A program made the translations under genes and the position numbers. Of a stretch of 64,000 bases of DNA, positions 38,372 through 51,689 are shown one piece after another. The notes under the pieces are model-generated. The model worked only from the letters and a program-made list of their open reading frames with translations, was not told the DNA's origin and did no database searches. Position 1 is the first letter of the stretch. Each line of letters opens with the position of its first letter. Where the stretch lies: contig NZ_OZ035001.1 in assembly GCF_964031085.1 (NCBI RefSeq), positions 1,116,001 through 1,180,000 on the forward strand, in the 5' to 3' direction. The stretch is from Spiroplasma endosymbiont of Asaphidion curtum (GTDB lineage Bacteria > Bacillota_I > Bacilli_A > Mycoplasmatales > Nriv7).

Positions 38372-39918
38372 ATGATGTTTAAAAATCTTTTAAACCTTTT
38401 AATTGTAGCTAGTTTGATAGTTGGGGTAGGGGTTACCTTTAATAGCTTGTGCTGGTAAAGCACCAATTCCTACGGAACAAAACTTAATTGTTAAAGATAG
38501 TATTTTTGATGAAATTGTTAATAAGACTTTATTTCGGGTTGAAAAACAAAGTTTAGTGAATAAAATTAATGATTTGACTAAACAAATAAAAAATCTTGAT
38601 AAAAATATCAATTTAACTGTTGAAAAACTGGAAAATATTAAGGTCAAATTAGAAATTAAGATTAAAAAATACCAAGACGAATTAGCACTTTTAAATGCTG
38701 ATTTACAAAAATTGGATGTATTAGTTAATAGTTTTGGTAAAGATAAATTAAAGGATATTAAGCCTTTTACTGGTTCTAAAACTGATTGAAAAGAGACTTG
38801 ATACATAACCTTTAATTTTATCTACTATTTTGATAATATTATTTTCTAGATGAAGTACAAATGTTAGATAAATACAAAGACGAAAATGAATTTTATAGTC
38901 TAATAGGCATAAAATATAAAACTTTCATGAAAATGGTAGAAATTTTAAAAGAAGCTGAAGCAAAACAAAAACAAATTGGTGGTAGACCAAATAAATTATC
39001 AATAGAGCAAAGATTATTGATGACTTTAGAATACTGAAAAGAATATAGTACATATCGTATTATTGCAAAAAATATAATATTAGTCATGTTAGTTGTATTC
39101 GTAATATCTTTTGAGTTGAAAATACTCTAATAAAAAATAGTCACTTTCATATACCTGACAAAAAGATATTATTGGAAAATAAGGGTACTAATAATAATTT
39201 ATTAGCAATTGATGCTACAGAAATTCCAATTGAAAGAATTAAAAAAAACTAAAATTATTATTTTCTGGTAAGAAAAGGCAACATTCATTAAAATCGCAAA
39301 TAATTATTGATTTATTTAACAATAAGATTATTTCAGTAGATTTTTGTTATGGCAGTATTCATGATTATAAGTTATTTTTAAAATCAAATACACTTATAAA
39401 TCCAAAATTAGAATTAATTGCTGATTCAGGATATCAAGGTTTGCAAAATGTTCATAAAAATACATTATTGCCAATTAAAAAGAGTAAAAATAATCCTTTA
39501 AATCCAGATAAAAAGGAATATAATAGCTTTTTAAGTAAAGTTAGAATTGCCATTGAACATGTTTTTGCTAGATTAAAAAGATTTAAATACTAGTTTATCG
39601 TTATCGCAATAAGATTAGAAGATTTGGATTACGATTTAACTTAATTTCAGGAATATATAATTTTGAATTAAGCTAGTTATAGTTATGTACCAAGTCTAAG
39701 GTAAAATTGCCCATATTAAAGCTGAATTTTTACGAATAATTGGTGAGAGAAAAGATTTAATTAAGGAAAATCATAGTTTAATAATACAACTTATTAAATT
39801 GTATTTTGAAACTGAGTTTAATTTTAATATCCGCAAATTAACTACTAGTAATACGAGATTAGATGCGTATAATAAGGCAAAAGAATTAATTAAAAATTTA
39901 TTAGGTGATGATTACTAA
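38372..39918 (+). pseudogene. Second coiled-coil lipoprotein, broken by frameshift and IS5-type element
   Basis: Paralog of the gene before it. The signal peptide (NLLIVASLIVGVGVTLIAC) is split by one extra T at about 38440. A coiled coil follows (VNKINDLTKQIKNLDKNINLTVEKL) and a VNSFGKDKLKD spacer like the TFGKEGSLKE of its neighbour. An IS5-type family A copy interrupts at 38794; the C-terminal part resumes at 39698 (HIKAEFLRIIGERKDLIKE, compare HIKAEFERIIKEKTKL in the first gene) and ends at 39918. The two genes form a tandem family in decay. Confidence 0.75.
38794..39697 (+). mobile_element. IS5-type element family A, copy 2 (defective)
   Basis: 904 bp. Left end AGACTTGATACATAACC has one change against the consensus. 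First frame from 38862 (LLMTLEYWKEYSTYRIIAK) is broken by a lost A near 39069; the second frame (SGKKRQHSLKSQ to VRIAIEHVFARLKRF) is broken by a lost A near 39588. The slippery run at the frame join has eight A (39241-39248). Confidence 0.85.
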
Positions 39919-40079
39919 CTTTTAAAAATTTCATTTAAAGGTTCAGAAACTGATAACTTAACTGGCAATTCAGAATGATATGATATTGGATATTACTATT
40001 GGTAAAGAAACGGAAACGATTCGTTTTAAAGTAAAAAATATTGATATTGTTAGAAAGTCAGATGAAGAAATATTAACTT

Positions 40080-41225
40080 TTTTTAATTTTGTCGAAAACT
40101 CTTGATAAAATAAAAAGAATCATCAACTTGATAATTTTAAAATGCTTTTATGTAAAATTACTATTTTTACTTTAACTTTTTTATACATTAAAATATAATA
40201 CCGCTGTTTGTTGGTTTGGAGTTAAACCCTTATGTTGGTATTTTCATTTTCAGAGATTTAAATAATTTTGAATATTAGTAAAACCTAAACCATGATAATG
40301 AATTAAGGCTTCTTTAAGACTAGATTGTAATTTACTGATTTTATTTAAGTTACGATAACTAGCTTCAGGATTAATTGTTGTTTTAGTTACACATAAAGTA
40401 GAATTTGTTTGTTTTGCTACTAAAAAATATAATTTTTGCATATCAGAAGTAATAATTGAATTTTTGTTAATTAATTCTTTGTTCATATTTTCAATAACTC
40501 ATTGTTTTTGTAAACGTTTGGTGTTTGTGGATTTAACATAAATATTGTTATTATTATCAATTGCCATTTGAATACAGCATTTAGTATTAGTTGTGAATGG
40601 GTCAAGGTGAATTCTTCGTGGATCAGTTTTATGTTTGAAATTTCCTTTATGGATTTCTTTAATAAAAGTTTCATCGATTTGGATTTTACCAGATAATTTT
40701 TTAAATTTTAATTGGGTATTTTCTAATTGTTTTGATTTTATTAATTTTTGACGATTATATCAAGCGGTTTTTAATGTAGTTTTAATAAAACGAGAAATTG
40801 TTTTACTAGATTGCCCCAGCAATGAAATTTGAATCAATAAATTTCATTGTTCATAATTTAAATGACTTCAATAAATAAAATGATTACGAAAAGCGTCAAA
40901 ACTTGCACAGCAATTTTTACATAAATATTTTTGTTTTCCTTCTGAATTATGTCCATTTTTAACGCAATGGTAAGATTCACATTTAGGGCATTTAATACCT
41001 TGAGCTCTAAATTTTTGATCAATTTCATTTAAACGTTTTTGTTTTTTTATTAATTCTGCTTGTTGTTTGACTTTTTCATAAAATTCTAAAAATTGATCAT
41101 CTGTTAAATTATTTACTAGTTCTTGAATTATTTTTTCCATAATTATTATCCACCTCTATCATATTAAAAATATACCTAAAATTAAGTATATTCAATAAAT
41201 ATCAAGAGTTTTCGACAAAATTAAA
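40080..41225 (-). mobile_element. IS1595-type element (ISXO2-like)
   Basis: 1146 bp. Inverted ends around GTCGAAAACTCTTGAT, and the flanks repeat ATTAACTT (40072-40079 and 41226-41233), an 8-bp target duplication as known for the IS1595 family. The only copy in the window. Confidence 0.78.
40181..41140 (-). CDS. IS1595-family transposase
   Basis: 319 residues, intact with four TGA as Trp. An N-terminal zinc ribbon (CPKCESYHCVKNG ... YLCKNC, about 50-77), a helix-turn-helix stretch (LNYEQWNLLIQISLLGQSS), then an ISXO2-like DDE core: Asp in GKIQIDETFIKE, Asp in IITSDMQKLY, and a C-terminal region (FTNIQNYLNLWKWKYQHKG). Start ATG 41140 follows AGGTGG. It sits on the strand opposite to the decayed lipoprotein genes. 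Confidence 0.8.
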
Positions 41226-41671
41226 ATTAACTTTAGTTAAAAATTTTTAAAAAATTTGTTATAATTAAAATTTGAAGGAACTTAAAAACTCAAGGAAAGA
41301 AGACATTGCTCTTTTAAAGGAAGAATTACAAAAATATTTGAGGAAAATAAACTATAATCAAGTAAGTATTGAAGATGGGACATCAATTTCAAAAAATAAT
41401 AAATTAACTTCTTTTTTGGTGAAACAGATCTTGATTTAATTGTTAAAGTTGGTAGTTTAGATGAAGTTTCATTAAGTTTATATTTAGCAGGGCTTTCACA
41501 TATATAAACTTATATAAATTAATAGACTTCTTGCATTACTTATTAAAATAATTACAAATTATTTGTAAATAAAAAATACTATATAGTAATTTCTAACTTT
41601 TATTAGGTTAATACTTATGGATTTTATTAAATGTGTAAATTTTGACACAACAAAAAATTATTTTATTATTT

Positions 41672-42753
41672 GCCAAATTGTAAAGTTAAGTGCAACTAAA
41701 TTATTTTTCTAACCAAATATTCGATTGGTGAAAGATAATTTAGTATTTTTCTTGGTCTTTGGTTTAAAGACAATATAAATTTATGAACTGCATTTTTAGT
41801 AGTATTTGAAAAATTAAATTTTTTAGGAAATTTTTCTCTAATTAAACCATTAGTATTTTCATTAGTACCTCTTTGTCAAGGCGAATACGCATTAGCAAAA
41901 TAAATTTTCACATTTAAATTTTTTTCAAGTTGTTGTCAATTAGAAAATTCTTTACCCCTATCAAATGTTATAGTCTTAACAAGATTATTTGGAAGAATTG
42001 ATAAATAATGGCTAATGTTTTCGTTAACAACTTTAGTAGTTCTATTTTCAACTAACATTGCTAAAGTAAATCTTGATGTTCTTTCAACTAAAGTTATTAA
42101 ACATGATTTACTTTTACCTCGTGATGATACTACAGTATCACCTTCTCAATGACCAACAGTTATACGATTATTAACATTAATATTTCGTTCTTTAATTGAT
42201 TTACCATTAAATTTACCGCGATTTTCTTGAGATTTTCGTTTCTTACCTTTTCTTCTTAAATTTTTATTAGTAACTTTTTCAAGTAATCCAGAATAAATTC
42301 AATTGTAAATTGTTTTAAAACTAATAATTCATTCTTTATGAAAATTTTTAATTCTGCCATAAATTTGTTCAGGCGATCAACCTAATAGTAATTTTTGTTG
42401 TACATATTTTACTAATTCTCTATTTTTAAACTTATGAAAATAAACATGTGATTGTTTTCTGTTTTCTGCTTTATTTTGTGCAATTAATGAAAAATAATGA
42501 TTACTATCTTTATTTCTATTGACTTCTCGAATAATAGTACTAATACTTCGATTAAGATTTTTAGCTATTTCACTAATTTTTACTTTAAACTTCAATTGAT
42601 TCTCAATATAAATTCTTTCATATATGCCAAGATGTTTGTAACCCATATAAAAACTCCTTGCTTTGTTTTTTCTAAAATAAACTTAGCATCATGAAATTTT
42701 TATATGAGATTTTTTGCAATTTTATTTACTTGCACTTACAAGTATAATTCAGC
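41672..42753 (-). mobile_element. IS30-family element, copy 4
   Basis: 1082 bp, nested in IS5-type family B with ATT duplicated at both ends, a clean single insertion. Confidence 0.93.
41696..42646 (-). CDS. IS30-family transposase
   Basis: 316 residues, majority sequence, intact. Confidence 0.95.
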
Positions 42754-42789
42754 ATTTAAATTTAATTTTAAATAAATATTTTATGTTAT

Positions 42790-43613
42790 CTATAATTGCA
42801 AATTATAAATTGAAGCAATTAAATTAAATCTTAAACTAAATCGTTTTCTACGATTACGATATTTTTCAGTAATAATTTTAAATTTTTTAAGAATAGCAAA
42901 AATATTTTCAATAATAATTCTCATTTTTGAAATTAATTTATTATTATGTTTTTGTTCTTTATTTAAAGGGTTTTTCTTTGTTTTTTTCTTAGGTATTAGA
43001 ACATTACTATGAATTTTTTGTATTCCTTGATAACCATTATCAACTATTAATTTAGTATTTTTTAAAATTGGGATTTTTGATTCTTTAAATAAACAAAAAT
43101 CATGCTTTTTACCGAGAGAAAAATTTGTTGCAATAATTATTTTGCTTTCTTTTTCAATAATTACTTGTGTTTTAATAGTGTGTTTTTTCTTTTTTCCTGA
43201 ATAAGATTGTTTTTGTCTTTTTTTGGGCGTTGAATGGGTGTTTCTGTAGCATCAATAATAATTGTTTTATCATTAAAATAATCATTTATTAATGCTTTTT
43301 TACCAGCAAGTTGTTGAAAATCAGGATGTTTGATTAAAATATCTTCAATTCACTTGATATTTCGATAACAACTAGCTTCACTAATATCAAAACTTTTACC
43401 AAGATGAAAATAAGTACGATATTCTCGTCAATATGATAAAGTCATCAATAATCTATTTTCTAATGATAATTTATTATTTTTACCACCTCTTTTAAACTTT
43501 TTTAACTCAGCTTCTTTTAAAATATTTAACATTTTATTAAAAGTACTTTGCTTTATTCCAGTTAATCGTAATAATTCTTTATCATTAATAAAATTAAATT
43601 TATCAAATTTCAT
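42790..43613 (-). CDS. IS5-type (family B) transposase, two frames
   Basis: Same length and -1 frame relation as the reference at 22291-23114. The slippery run keeps seven A, so this copy should be able to make the full transposase. Its two reading frames appear free of other lesions. Confidence 0.85.
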
Positions 43614-43708
43614 AATCTTAAATTCCTTATAATTTCTATTTTAAATATATTTTATAGGAATTTTGTTTAATAAATAAGTAATGCAAGAAGTCTAATAATA
43701 AAATAAAT

Positions 43709-43736
43709 AAAACACACTTTGTACAAAGTGTGTTTT
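43709..43736 (-). terminator. Terminator after tpx
   Basis: Palindrome AACACACTT-TGTACA-AAGTGTGTT with A/T tracts on both sides. Confidence 0.78.
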
Positions 43737-43748
43737 TAACATGTGTGA

Positions 43749-44237
43749 TTATTTGTTTAAAAAGTCTCATAGTTTAGTGTAATTAGGTTCCGCTGATGTT
43801 TCTTCGTTAATATCAATGTAGATAACGATGTTATTTTTATCTAATACTAATAAGGTTCTTGCTAGAAGTTCTAGTTTTTGGATTACTAAACCAGTTTTAA
43901 TGCCGAAATCACGATATTTGTAGTCAGATATAAGGATGTGATTATTGTCTTTAAAACTTTCACAAGCTTTATTTTGGGCGAAGGGTAGGTCTCTTGAAAT
44001 TGTAATTAGTTGCATATTTTCTAGTTTACTAATATTTTCGTTCATATGTTTAGTTTGGGTTAAACAAGTGCTAGTATCAACACTGGGGACAACTGAGATT
44101 ACTTTCTTTTTCTTGACGATGTCAGTTATTTTAAAGTCTGACATATTAAGATTAGTGGCGACAAAATCAAGAGTTTCACCAATTTTAATTGGTTCTTTAA
44201 TTAATTGTAAAGGTTTTCCTTTCATTTTTACTTCCAT
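43749..44237 (-). CDS. tpx: Thiol peroxidase
   Basis: 162 residues, atypical 2-Cys peroxiredoxin that reduces hydroperoxides with thioredoxin. Peroxidatic Cys is in SVVPSVDTSTCLTQT (about 63), resolving Cys in AQNKACESF (about 97). Also typical are GKPLQLIKEPIKIGE at the N-terminus and LLARTLLVLDKNNIV. The last six residues (WDFLNK) lie past a TGA read as Trp. Start ATG 44237 with AAGGAGGA. Divergent from metG, 92 bp between. Confidence 0.93.
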
Positions 44238-44329
44238 ATTAGTCCTCCTTAGGGTATGTATAATTTAATTATATAAAGAAATGGTGTAATATAATATATA
44301 ATATAAATAATTTAATAAAGGATGAAGTT

Positions 44330-45872
<1,543 letters not shown>

Positions 45873-45874
<2 letters not shown>

Positions 45875-46410
45875 ACTTCTTGCATTACTTATTTATTAAA
45901 CAAAATTCCTATAAAATATATTTAAAATAGAAATTATAAGGAATTTAAGATTATGAAATTTGATAAATTTAATTTTATTAATGATAAAGAATTATTACGA
46001 TTAACTGGAATAAAGCAAAGTACTTTTAATAAAATGTTAAATATTTTAAAAGAAGCTGAGTTAAAAAAGTTTAAAAGAGGTGGTAAAAATAATAAATTAT
46101 CATTAGAAAATAGATTATTGATGACTTTATCATATTGACGAGAATATCGTACTTATTTTCATCTTGGTAAAAGTTTTGATATTAGTGAAGCTAGTTGTTA
46201 TCGAAATATCAAGTGAATTGAAGATATTTTAATCAAACATCCTGATTTTCAACAACTTGCTGGTAAAAAAGCATTAATAAATGATTATTTTAATGATAAA
46301 ACAATTATTATTGATGCTACAGAAACACCCATTCAACGCCCAAAAAAAGACAAAAACAATCTTATTCAGGAAAAAAGAAAAAACACACTATTAAAACACA
46401 AGTAATTATT
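45873..46410 (+). mobile_element. IS5-type family B, copy 4, 5' half
   Basis: Contains the left end and the first transposase frame (45953-46405, MKFDKFNFINDKELL onward, with A7 run), ending at ACACAAGTAATTATT where a palindromic mini-element begins. The second frame is absent. Confidence 0.85.
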
Positions 46411-46447
46411 AGACTTCTTGCATTACTTATTAAAATAATTTGTAATT

Positions 46448-47529
46448 GCCAAATTGTAAAGTTAAGTGCAACTAAATTATTTTTCTAACCAAATATTCGA
46501 TTGGTGAAAGATAATTTAGTATTTTTCTTGGTCTTTGGTTTAAAGACAATATAAATTTATGAACTGCATTTTTAGTAGTATTTGAAAAATTAAATTTTTT
46601 AGGAAATTTTTCTCTAATTAAACCATTAGTATTTTCATTAGTACCTCTTTGTCAAGGCGAATACGCATTAGCAAAATAAATTTTCACATTTAAATTTTTT
46701 TCAAGTTGTTGTCAATTAGAAAATTCTTTACCCCTATCAAATGTTATAGTCTTAACAAGATTATTTGGAAGAATTGATAAATAATGGCTAATGTTTTTGT
46801 TAACAACTTTAGTAGTTCTATTTTCAACTAACATTGCTAAAGTAAATCTTGATGTTCTTTCAACTAAAGTTATTAAACATGATTTACTTTTACCTCGTGA
46901 TGATACTACAGTATCACCTTCTCAATGACCAACAGTTATACGATTATTAACATTAATATTTCGTTCTTTAATTGATTTACCATTAAATTTACCGCGATTT
47001 TCTTGAGATTTTCGTTTCTTACCTTTTCTTCTTAAATTTTTATTAGTAACTTTTTCAAGTAATCCAGAATAAATTCAATTGTAAATTGTTTTAAAACTAA
47101 TAATTCATTCTTTATGAAAATTTTTAATTCTGCCATAAATTTGTTCAGGCGATCAACCTAATAGTAATTTTTGTTGTATATATTTTACTAATTCTCTATT
47201 TTTAAACTTATGAAAATAAACATGTGATTGTTTTCTGTTTTCTGCTTTATTTTGTGCAATTAATGAAAAATAATGATTACTATCTTTATTTCTATTGACT
47301 TCTCGAATAATAGTACTAATACTTCGATTAAGATTTTTAGCTATTTCACTAATTTTTACTTTAAACTTCAATTGATTCTCAATATAAATTCTTTCATATA
47401 TGCCAAGATGTTTGTAACCCATATAAAAACTCCTTGCTTTGTTTTTTCTAAAATAAACTTAGCATCATGAAATTTTTATATGAGATTTTTTGCAATTTTA
47501 TTTACTTGCACTTACAAGTATAATTCAGC
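46448..47529 (-). mobile_element. IS30-family element, copy 5
   Basis: 1082 bp, nested in the mini-element. Confidence 0.93.
46472..47422 (-). CDS. IS30-family transposase
   Basis: 316 residues. It differs from the majority form by Val to Ile (KYIQQKL, about residue 83) and Glu to Lys (VVNKNISHY); the catalytic triad is kept. The most diverged of the seven copies. Confidence 0.94.
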
Positions 47530-47559
47530 AATTATTTTAATAAGTAATGCAAGAAGTCT

Positions 47560-48043
47560 AATAATTACTTGTGTTTTAATAGTGTGTTTTTTCTTTTTTC
47601 CTGAATAAGATTGTTTTTGTCTTTTTTGGGCGTTGAATGGGTGTTTCTGTAGCATCAATAATAATTGTTTTATCATTAAAATAATCATTTATTAATGCTT
47701 TTTTACCAGCAAGTTGTTGAAAATCAGGATGTTTGATTAAAATATCTTCAATTCACTTGATATTTCGATAACAACTAGCTTCACTAATATCAAAACTTTT
47801 ACCAAGATGAAAATAAGTACGATATTCTCGTCAATATGATAAAGTCATCAATAATCTATTTTCTAATGATAATTTATTATTTTTACCACCTCTTTTAAAC
47901 TTTTTTAACTCAGCTTCTTTTAAAATATTTAACATTTTATTAAAAGTACTTTGCTTTATTCCAGTTAATCGTAATAATTCTTTATCATTAATAAAATTAA
48001 ATTTATCAAATTTCATAATCTTAAATTCCTTATAATTTCTATT
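47560..48043 (-). mobile_element. IS5-type family B, 5' half in opposite orientation
   Basis: An inverted copy of about 480 bp of 45925-46410, again starting at the AATAATTACTTG junction. Its slippery run has six A instead of seven, and IS30 copy 6 has removed the left terminus. The first frame is 48016 to about 47565 on the minus strand. Confidence 0.85.
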
Positions 48044-49125
48044 GCTGAATTATACTTGTAAGTGCAAGTAAATAAAATTGCAAAAAATCTCATATAAAAA
48101 TTTCATGATGCTAAGTTTATTTTAGAAAAAACAAAGCAAGGAGTTTTTATATGGGTTACAAACATCTTGGCATATATGAAAGAATTTATATTGAGAATCA
48201 ATTGAAGTTTAAAGTAAAAATTAGTGAAATAGCTAAAAATCTTAATCGAAGTATTAGTACTATTATTCGAGAAGTCAATAGAAATAAAGATAGTAATCAT
48301 TATTTTTCATTAATTGCACAAAATAAAGCAGAAAACAGAAAACAATCACATGTTTATTTTCATAAGTTTAAAAATAGAGAATTAGTAAAATATGTACAAC
48401 AAAAATTACTATTAGGTTGATCGCCTGAACAAATTTATGGCAGAATTAAAAATTTTCATAAAGAATGAATTATTAGTTTTAAAACAATTTACAATTGAAT
48501 TTATTCTGGATTACTTGAAAAAGTTACTAATAAAAATTTAAGAAGAAAAGGTAAGAAACGAAAATCTCAAGAAAATCGCGGTAAATTTAATGGTAAATCA
48601 ATTAAAGAACGAAATATTAATGTTAATAATCGTATAACTGTTGGTCATTGAGAAGGTGATACTGTAGTATCATCACGAGGTAAAAGTAAATCATGTTTAA
48701 TAACTTTAGTTGAAAGAACATCAAGATTTACTTTAGCAATGTTAGTTGAAAATAGAACTACTAAAGTTGTTAACGAAAACATTAGCCATTATTTATCAAT
48801 TCTTCCAAATAATCTTGTTAAGACTATAACATTTGATAGGGGTAAAGAATTTTCTAATTGACAACAACTTGAAAAAAATTTAAATGTGAAAATTTATTTT
48901 GCTAATGCGTATTCGCCTTGACAAAGAGGTACTAATGAAAATACTAATGGTTTAATTAGAGAAAAATTTCCTAAAAAATTTAATTTTTCAAATACTACTA
49001 AAAATGCAGTTCATAAATTTATATTGTCTTTAAACCAAAGACCAAGAAAAATACTAAATTATCTTTCACCAATCGAATATTTGGTTAGAAAAATAATTTA
49101 GTTGCACTTAACTTTACAATTTGGC
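48044..49125 (+). mobile_element. IS30-family element, copy 6
   Basis: 1082 bp. The left flank is IS5-type family B, the right flank the start region of a decayed gene; the two flanks do not match each other. Confidence 0.92.
48151..49101 (+). CDS. IS30-family transposase
   Basis: 316 residues, majority sequence, intact. Confidence 0.95.
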
Positions 49126-49674
49126 TATAATTAATAGGATAAGGTATAAATTAGAAATAACAGATCAAAAAATTACAAATTTAAACTACAAAAAAGTTTT
49201 AAATAAATGACAAATAGAAGTAGATAAAATTGAGGGTTATGTACCAAGTCTAATGTTAATAATACTATACAATCTGATGGTCTTTTAAAACTTGATGAAA
49301 ATTATAAAGCAGTTATCCTTAAAGTTGGTACATTTAGTAAAGAAATAAGAGTTTATCTTGGTAATTTTCAAAATATTAGTAATTACTTAAATAAAGTAAT
49401 TGAAAAAGATGGTAATTTCTTTGATGAGATAGTAGATATTGACTATTATGATAATAAAGAAGTTAGTTTAATTAATGCTGAAAAAATTGCTAATTTTTAT
49501 AAAAACAAATTTGGTTGAAAAGTTAAAGTAGGTTTCATATATAGATTAAAAAATTTTGTTATTTCGTTAGATGATTATCATTTTAAACTTACTAAGTTTC
49601 TTGGCGCCACACTTGTTATTCCCATTGATAAAAGTATTATTGAAGGTCAAGAGTTTGTAAAGGTTTTTGGTTAA
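49126..49674 (+). pseudogene. Surface/secreted protein gene remnant
   Basis: A C-terminal frame from about 49252 to TAA 49672-49674 (about 140 codons) has no start or signal peptide. It begins SDGLLKLDENYKAVILKVG and ends KSIIEGQEFVKVFG; one TGA is Trp (FGWKVKVG). A 33-bp remnant of the family A MITE right end (49219-49251) lies at its front, and before that is a short EITDQKITNLNYKKVLNKW piece. Related to the remnants at 41234-41508. Function unknown. Confidence 0.6.
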
Positions 49675-49692
49675 TAAAAAAAATATAAATTT

Positions 49693-49722
49693 AAAACAAG
49701 ACTTGTAAAAAAGTCTTGTTTT
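49693..49722 (+). terminator. Terminator before mnmG
   Basis: Stem AAAACAAGACTT / AAGTCTTGTTTT, loop GTAAAA, T-rich end. Confidence 0.78.
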
Positions 49723-49790
49723 TATTTGAGAAGTAAATAAGATATAATTTAAGGGAAATAAATTAAAAGGTATTAAAGTAGGTGATTTAA

Positions 49791-51662
49791 ATGGCATATG
49801 CTGTAATTGTTATTGGCGGTGGACACGCTGGGGTGGAAGCAGCTTTAGCTTGTGCACGATTAAAGCATAAGACACTGATGGTTACTCTTGAACCGACAAA
49901 GATTGCGAGTATGCCTTGTAATCCATCAATTGGTGGTCCTGCTAAGGGAATTGTTGTTAGAGAAATTGATGCTTTGGGTGGTGAGATGGCTAAAGCTGCT
50001 GATAAAACAGCATTACAAATGAAACTATTAAATAGTTCACGCGGACCAGCAGTGTGAGCATTAAGAACGCAATCTGATAAGATTGCATATAGTAAATATA
50101 TGTATGATGTTATTAGGCAACAAGATAATTTAACAGTACTATCAGCAATGGTAAATGAGTTATTAATAGAAAATAATACTGTTAAGGGTATAATTTTAAA
50201 TGACGGTACAATAATTAAAGCTAAAAAAGTTATTTTAACAACAGGTACTTATATGGAAGCTAAAGTTTTACAAGGTTCTAGTGTTAAAAAGGAAGGTCCT
50301 GATGGACAAAAAGGTTCTTATGGAATATCAAAACAATTAGCACAATTAGGATTTAAAGTTATTCGCTTAAAAACCGGAACACCACCACGAGTTCATAAAG
50401 ATAGTATTGATTACAGTAAAATGCAATTAGAATTAGGAACTGATTTACCATTAGCATTTTCTTTTTCTACAAAAGAGTTTGTCCCTTTAAAAAAACAAGT
50501 TCCTTGCTGACTTATTTATACTAATGAAAACACTCATAAAATTATTAATGAAAATTTAAAGGCATCAGCAATGTATCGTGCTATACCAAGTAGTGTTGGA
50601 CCAAGATATTGTCCAAGTATTGAAGATAAGGTTGTTAGATTTATTGATAAATCACGACATCAAATTTTTTTAGAACCAGAATCAGTCGCTTTAGAAACAA
50701 TTTATGTTCAAGGATTTTCCACATCAATGCCGATTGATATACAAGATCAGATGTTAAGAACCTTGCCGGGACTAGAAAATGTCCAAGTTCTTAAATGAGC
50801 TTATGCTATTGAATATGATGCCATTGATCCTTGACAACTAAAACCGACATTAGAAACCAAAATAATTAAAAATTTATTTAGTGCCGGACAAATTAATGGT
50901 ACTAGTGGTTATGAAGAAGCTGCTTGTCAAGGATTAATGGCGGCGATTAATGTTCATTGTCAATTAGTGAATAAGGCACCATTTATTTTAAGAAGAGATG
51001 AAGCGTATATCGGAGTTTTAATTGATGATTTAGTTACTAAAGGAGTATCTGAACCTTATCGGTTATTAACTTCACGAGCTGAACATCGGATTTTTTTAAG
51101 AAATGATAATGCTGAAGATCGGTTAAAAAAATATGCTGATGATATTGGTTTAGTAAGTAGGGTAGAGTGAAATGAATATCAAAAACAATGTCAATTACAA
51201 AATATTGTTGAAAATGAATTAAGAGTAACACGATTTACTCCTAATTCAACAATTCAAAAGGCATTACAAGAAAGTAATTTTTCATTGTTAACTACTGGTA
51301 TTAGTGCGTGAGATTTACTAAAACGACCAGAAATATCATTAAATTTTTTAGTACCTTATGTTACTAGTATTAGTTTATTAAATCAAAATCAAAAAACTAA
51401 TTGTGAAATTAAAAATAAATTTAGTGGTTATTTAATTCGTCATCAAAAGCAAATTACGCGAAAAATTAAATTAGAAAAAAAACAAATTCCGCAAGATATT
51501 AACTATGATTTTGTTGCTAATATTGCTATTGAAGCGAGAGAAAAATTAAAGTTAGTTCAACCGTTAACAGTTGCTCAAGCTTCACGAATTTCGGGAGTTA
51601 ATCCTGCCGATATTGTATCATTGTTATTTCATTTACAAAAAAAATATCCACAAACTAGTTAA
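49791..51662 (+). CDS. mnmG: tRNA uridine-5-carboxymethylaminomethyl modification enzyme, FAD subunit
   Basis: 623 residues. With MnmE it modifies the wobble uridine of several tRNAs. FAD-binding [12 protein letters not shown] (about 9-20), the [11 protein letters not shown] signature with catalytic-region Cys, [11 protein letters not shown] with the second conserved Cys, and the C-terminal [10 protein letters not shown] block are present. Seven or so TGA codons are Trp. RBS AGGTGAT, first gene after the terminator. Full length for the family. Confidence 0.96.
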
Positions 51663-51689
51663 TAATTAGTTTGTTAAGGTGGGAATAAA

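Larger units (their letters stand above)
39919..41508 (+). pseudogene. Remnants of a third secreted/lipoprotein gene around the IS1595-type element
   Basis: Outside 40080-41225 the DNA carries short reading pieces without an intact gene. The right piece ends DLIVKVGSLDEVSLSLYL, which resembles AVILKVGTFSKEIRVYL at 49312-49365; the left piece reads TETIRFKVKNIDIVRKSDEE. They are probably scraps of the same surface-protein family as 49252-49674. Confidence 0.45.
41524..43693 (-). mobile_element. IS5-type element family B, copy 3, with nested IS30
   Basis: The two arms (41524-41671 and 42754-43693) rebuild a complete 1084-bp element when the IS30 and a 3-bp duplication (ATT) are removed. The IS30 sits in the long 3' non-coding part, so the transposase is undamaged. 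Confidence 0.9.
46411..47559. mobile_element. Palindromic mini-element of IS5-type family B with nested IS30
   Basis: Without the IS30 it is about 63-65 bp: AGACTTCTTGCATTACTTAT, a short A/T core, and the complementary end. This is the smallest possible derivative, little more than two joined termini. The IS30 splits it in the middle with AATT present on both sides. Confidence 0.8.

Noticed and set aside
51037-51231. Minus-strand frame in mnmG
   Set aside because: Antisense shadow of the conserved C-terminal part of MnmG.
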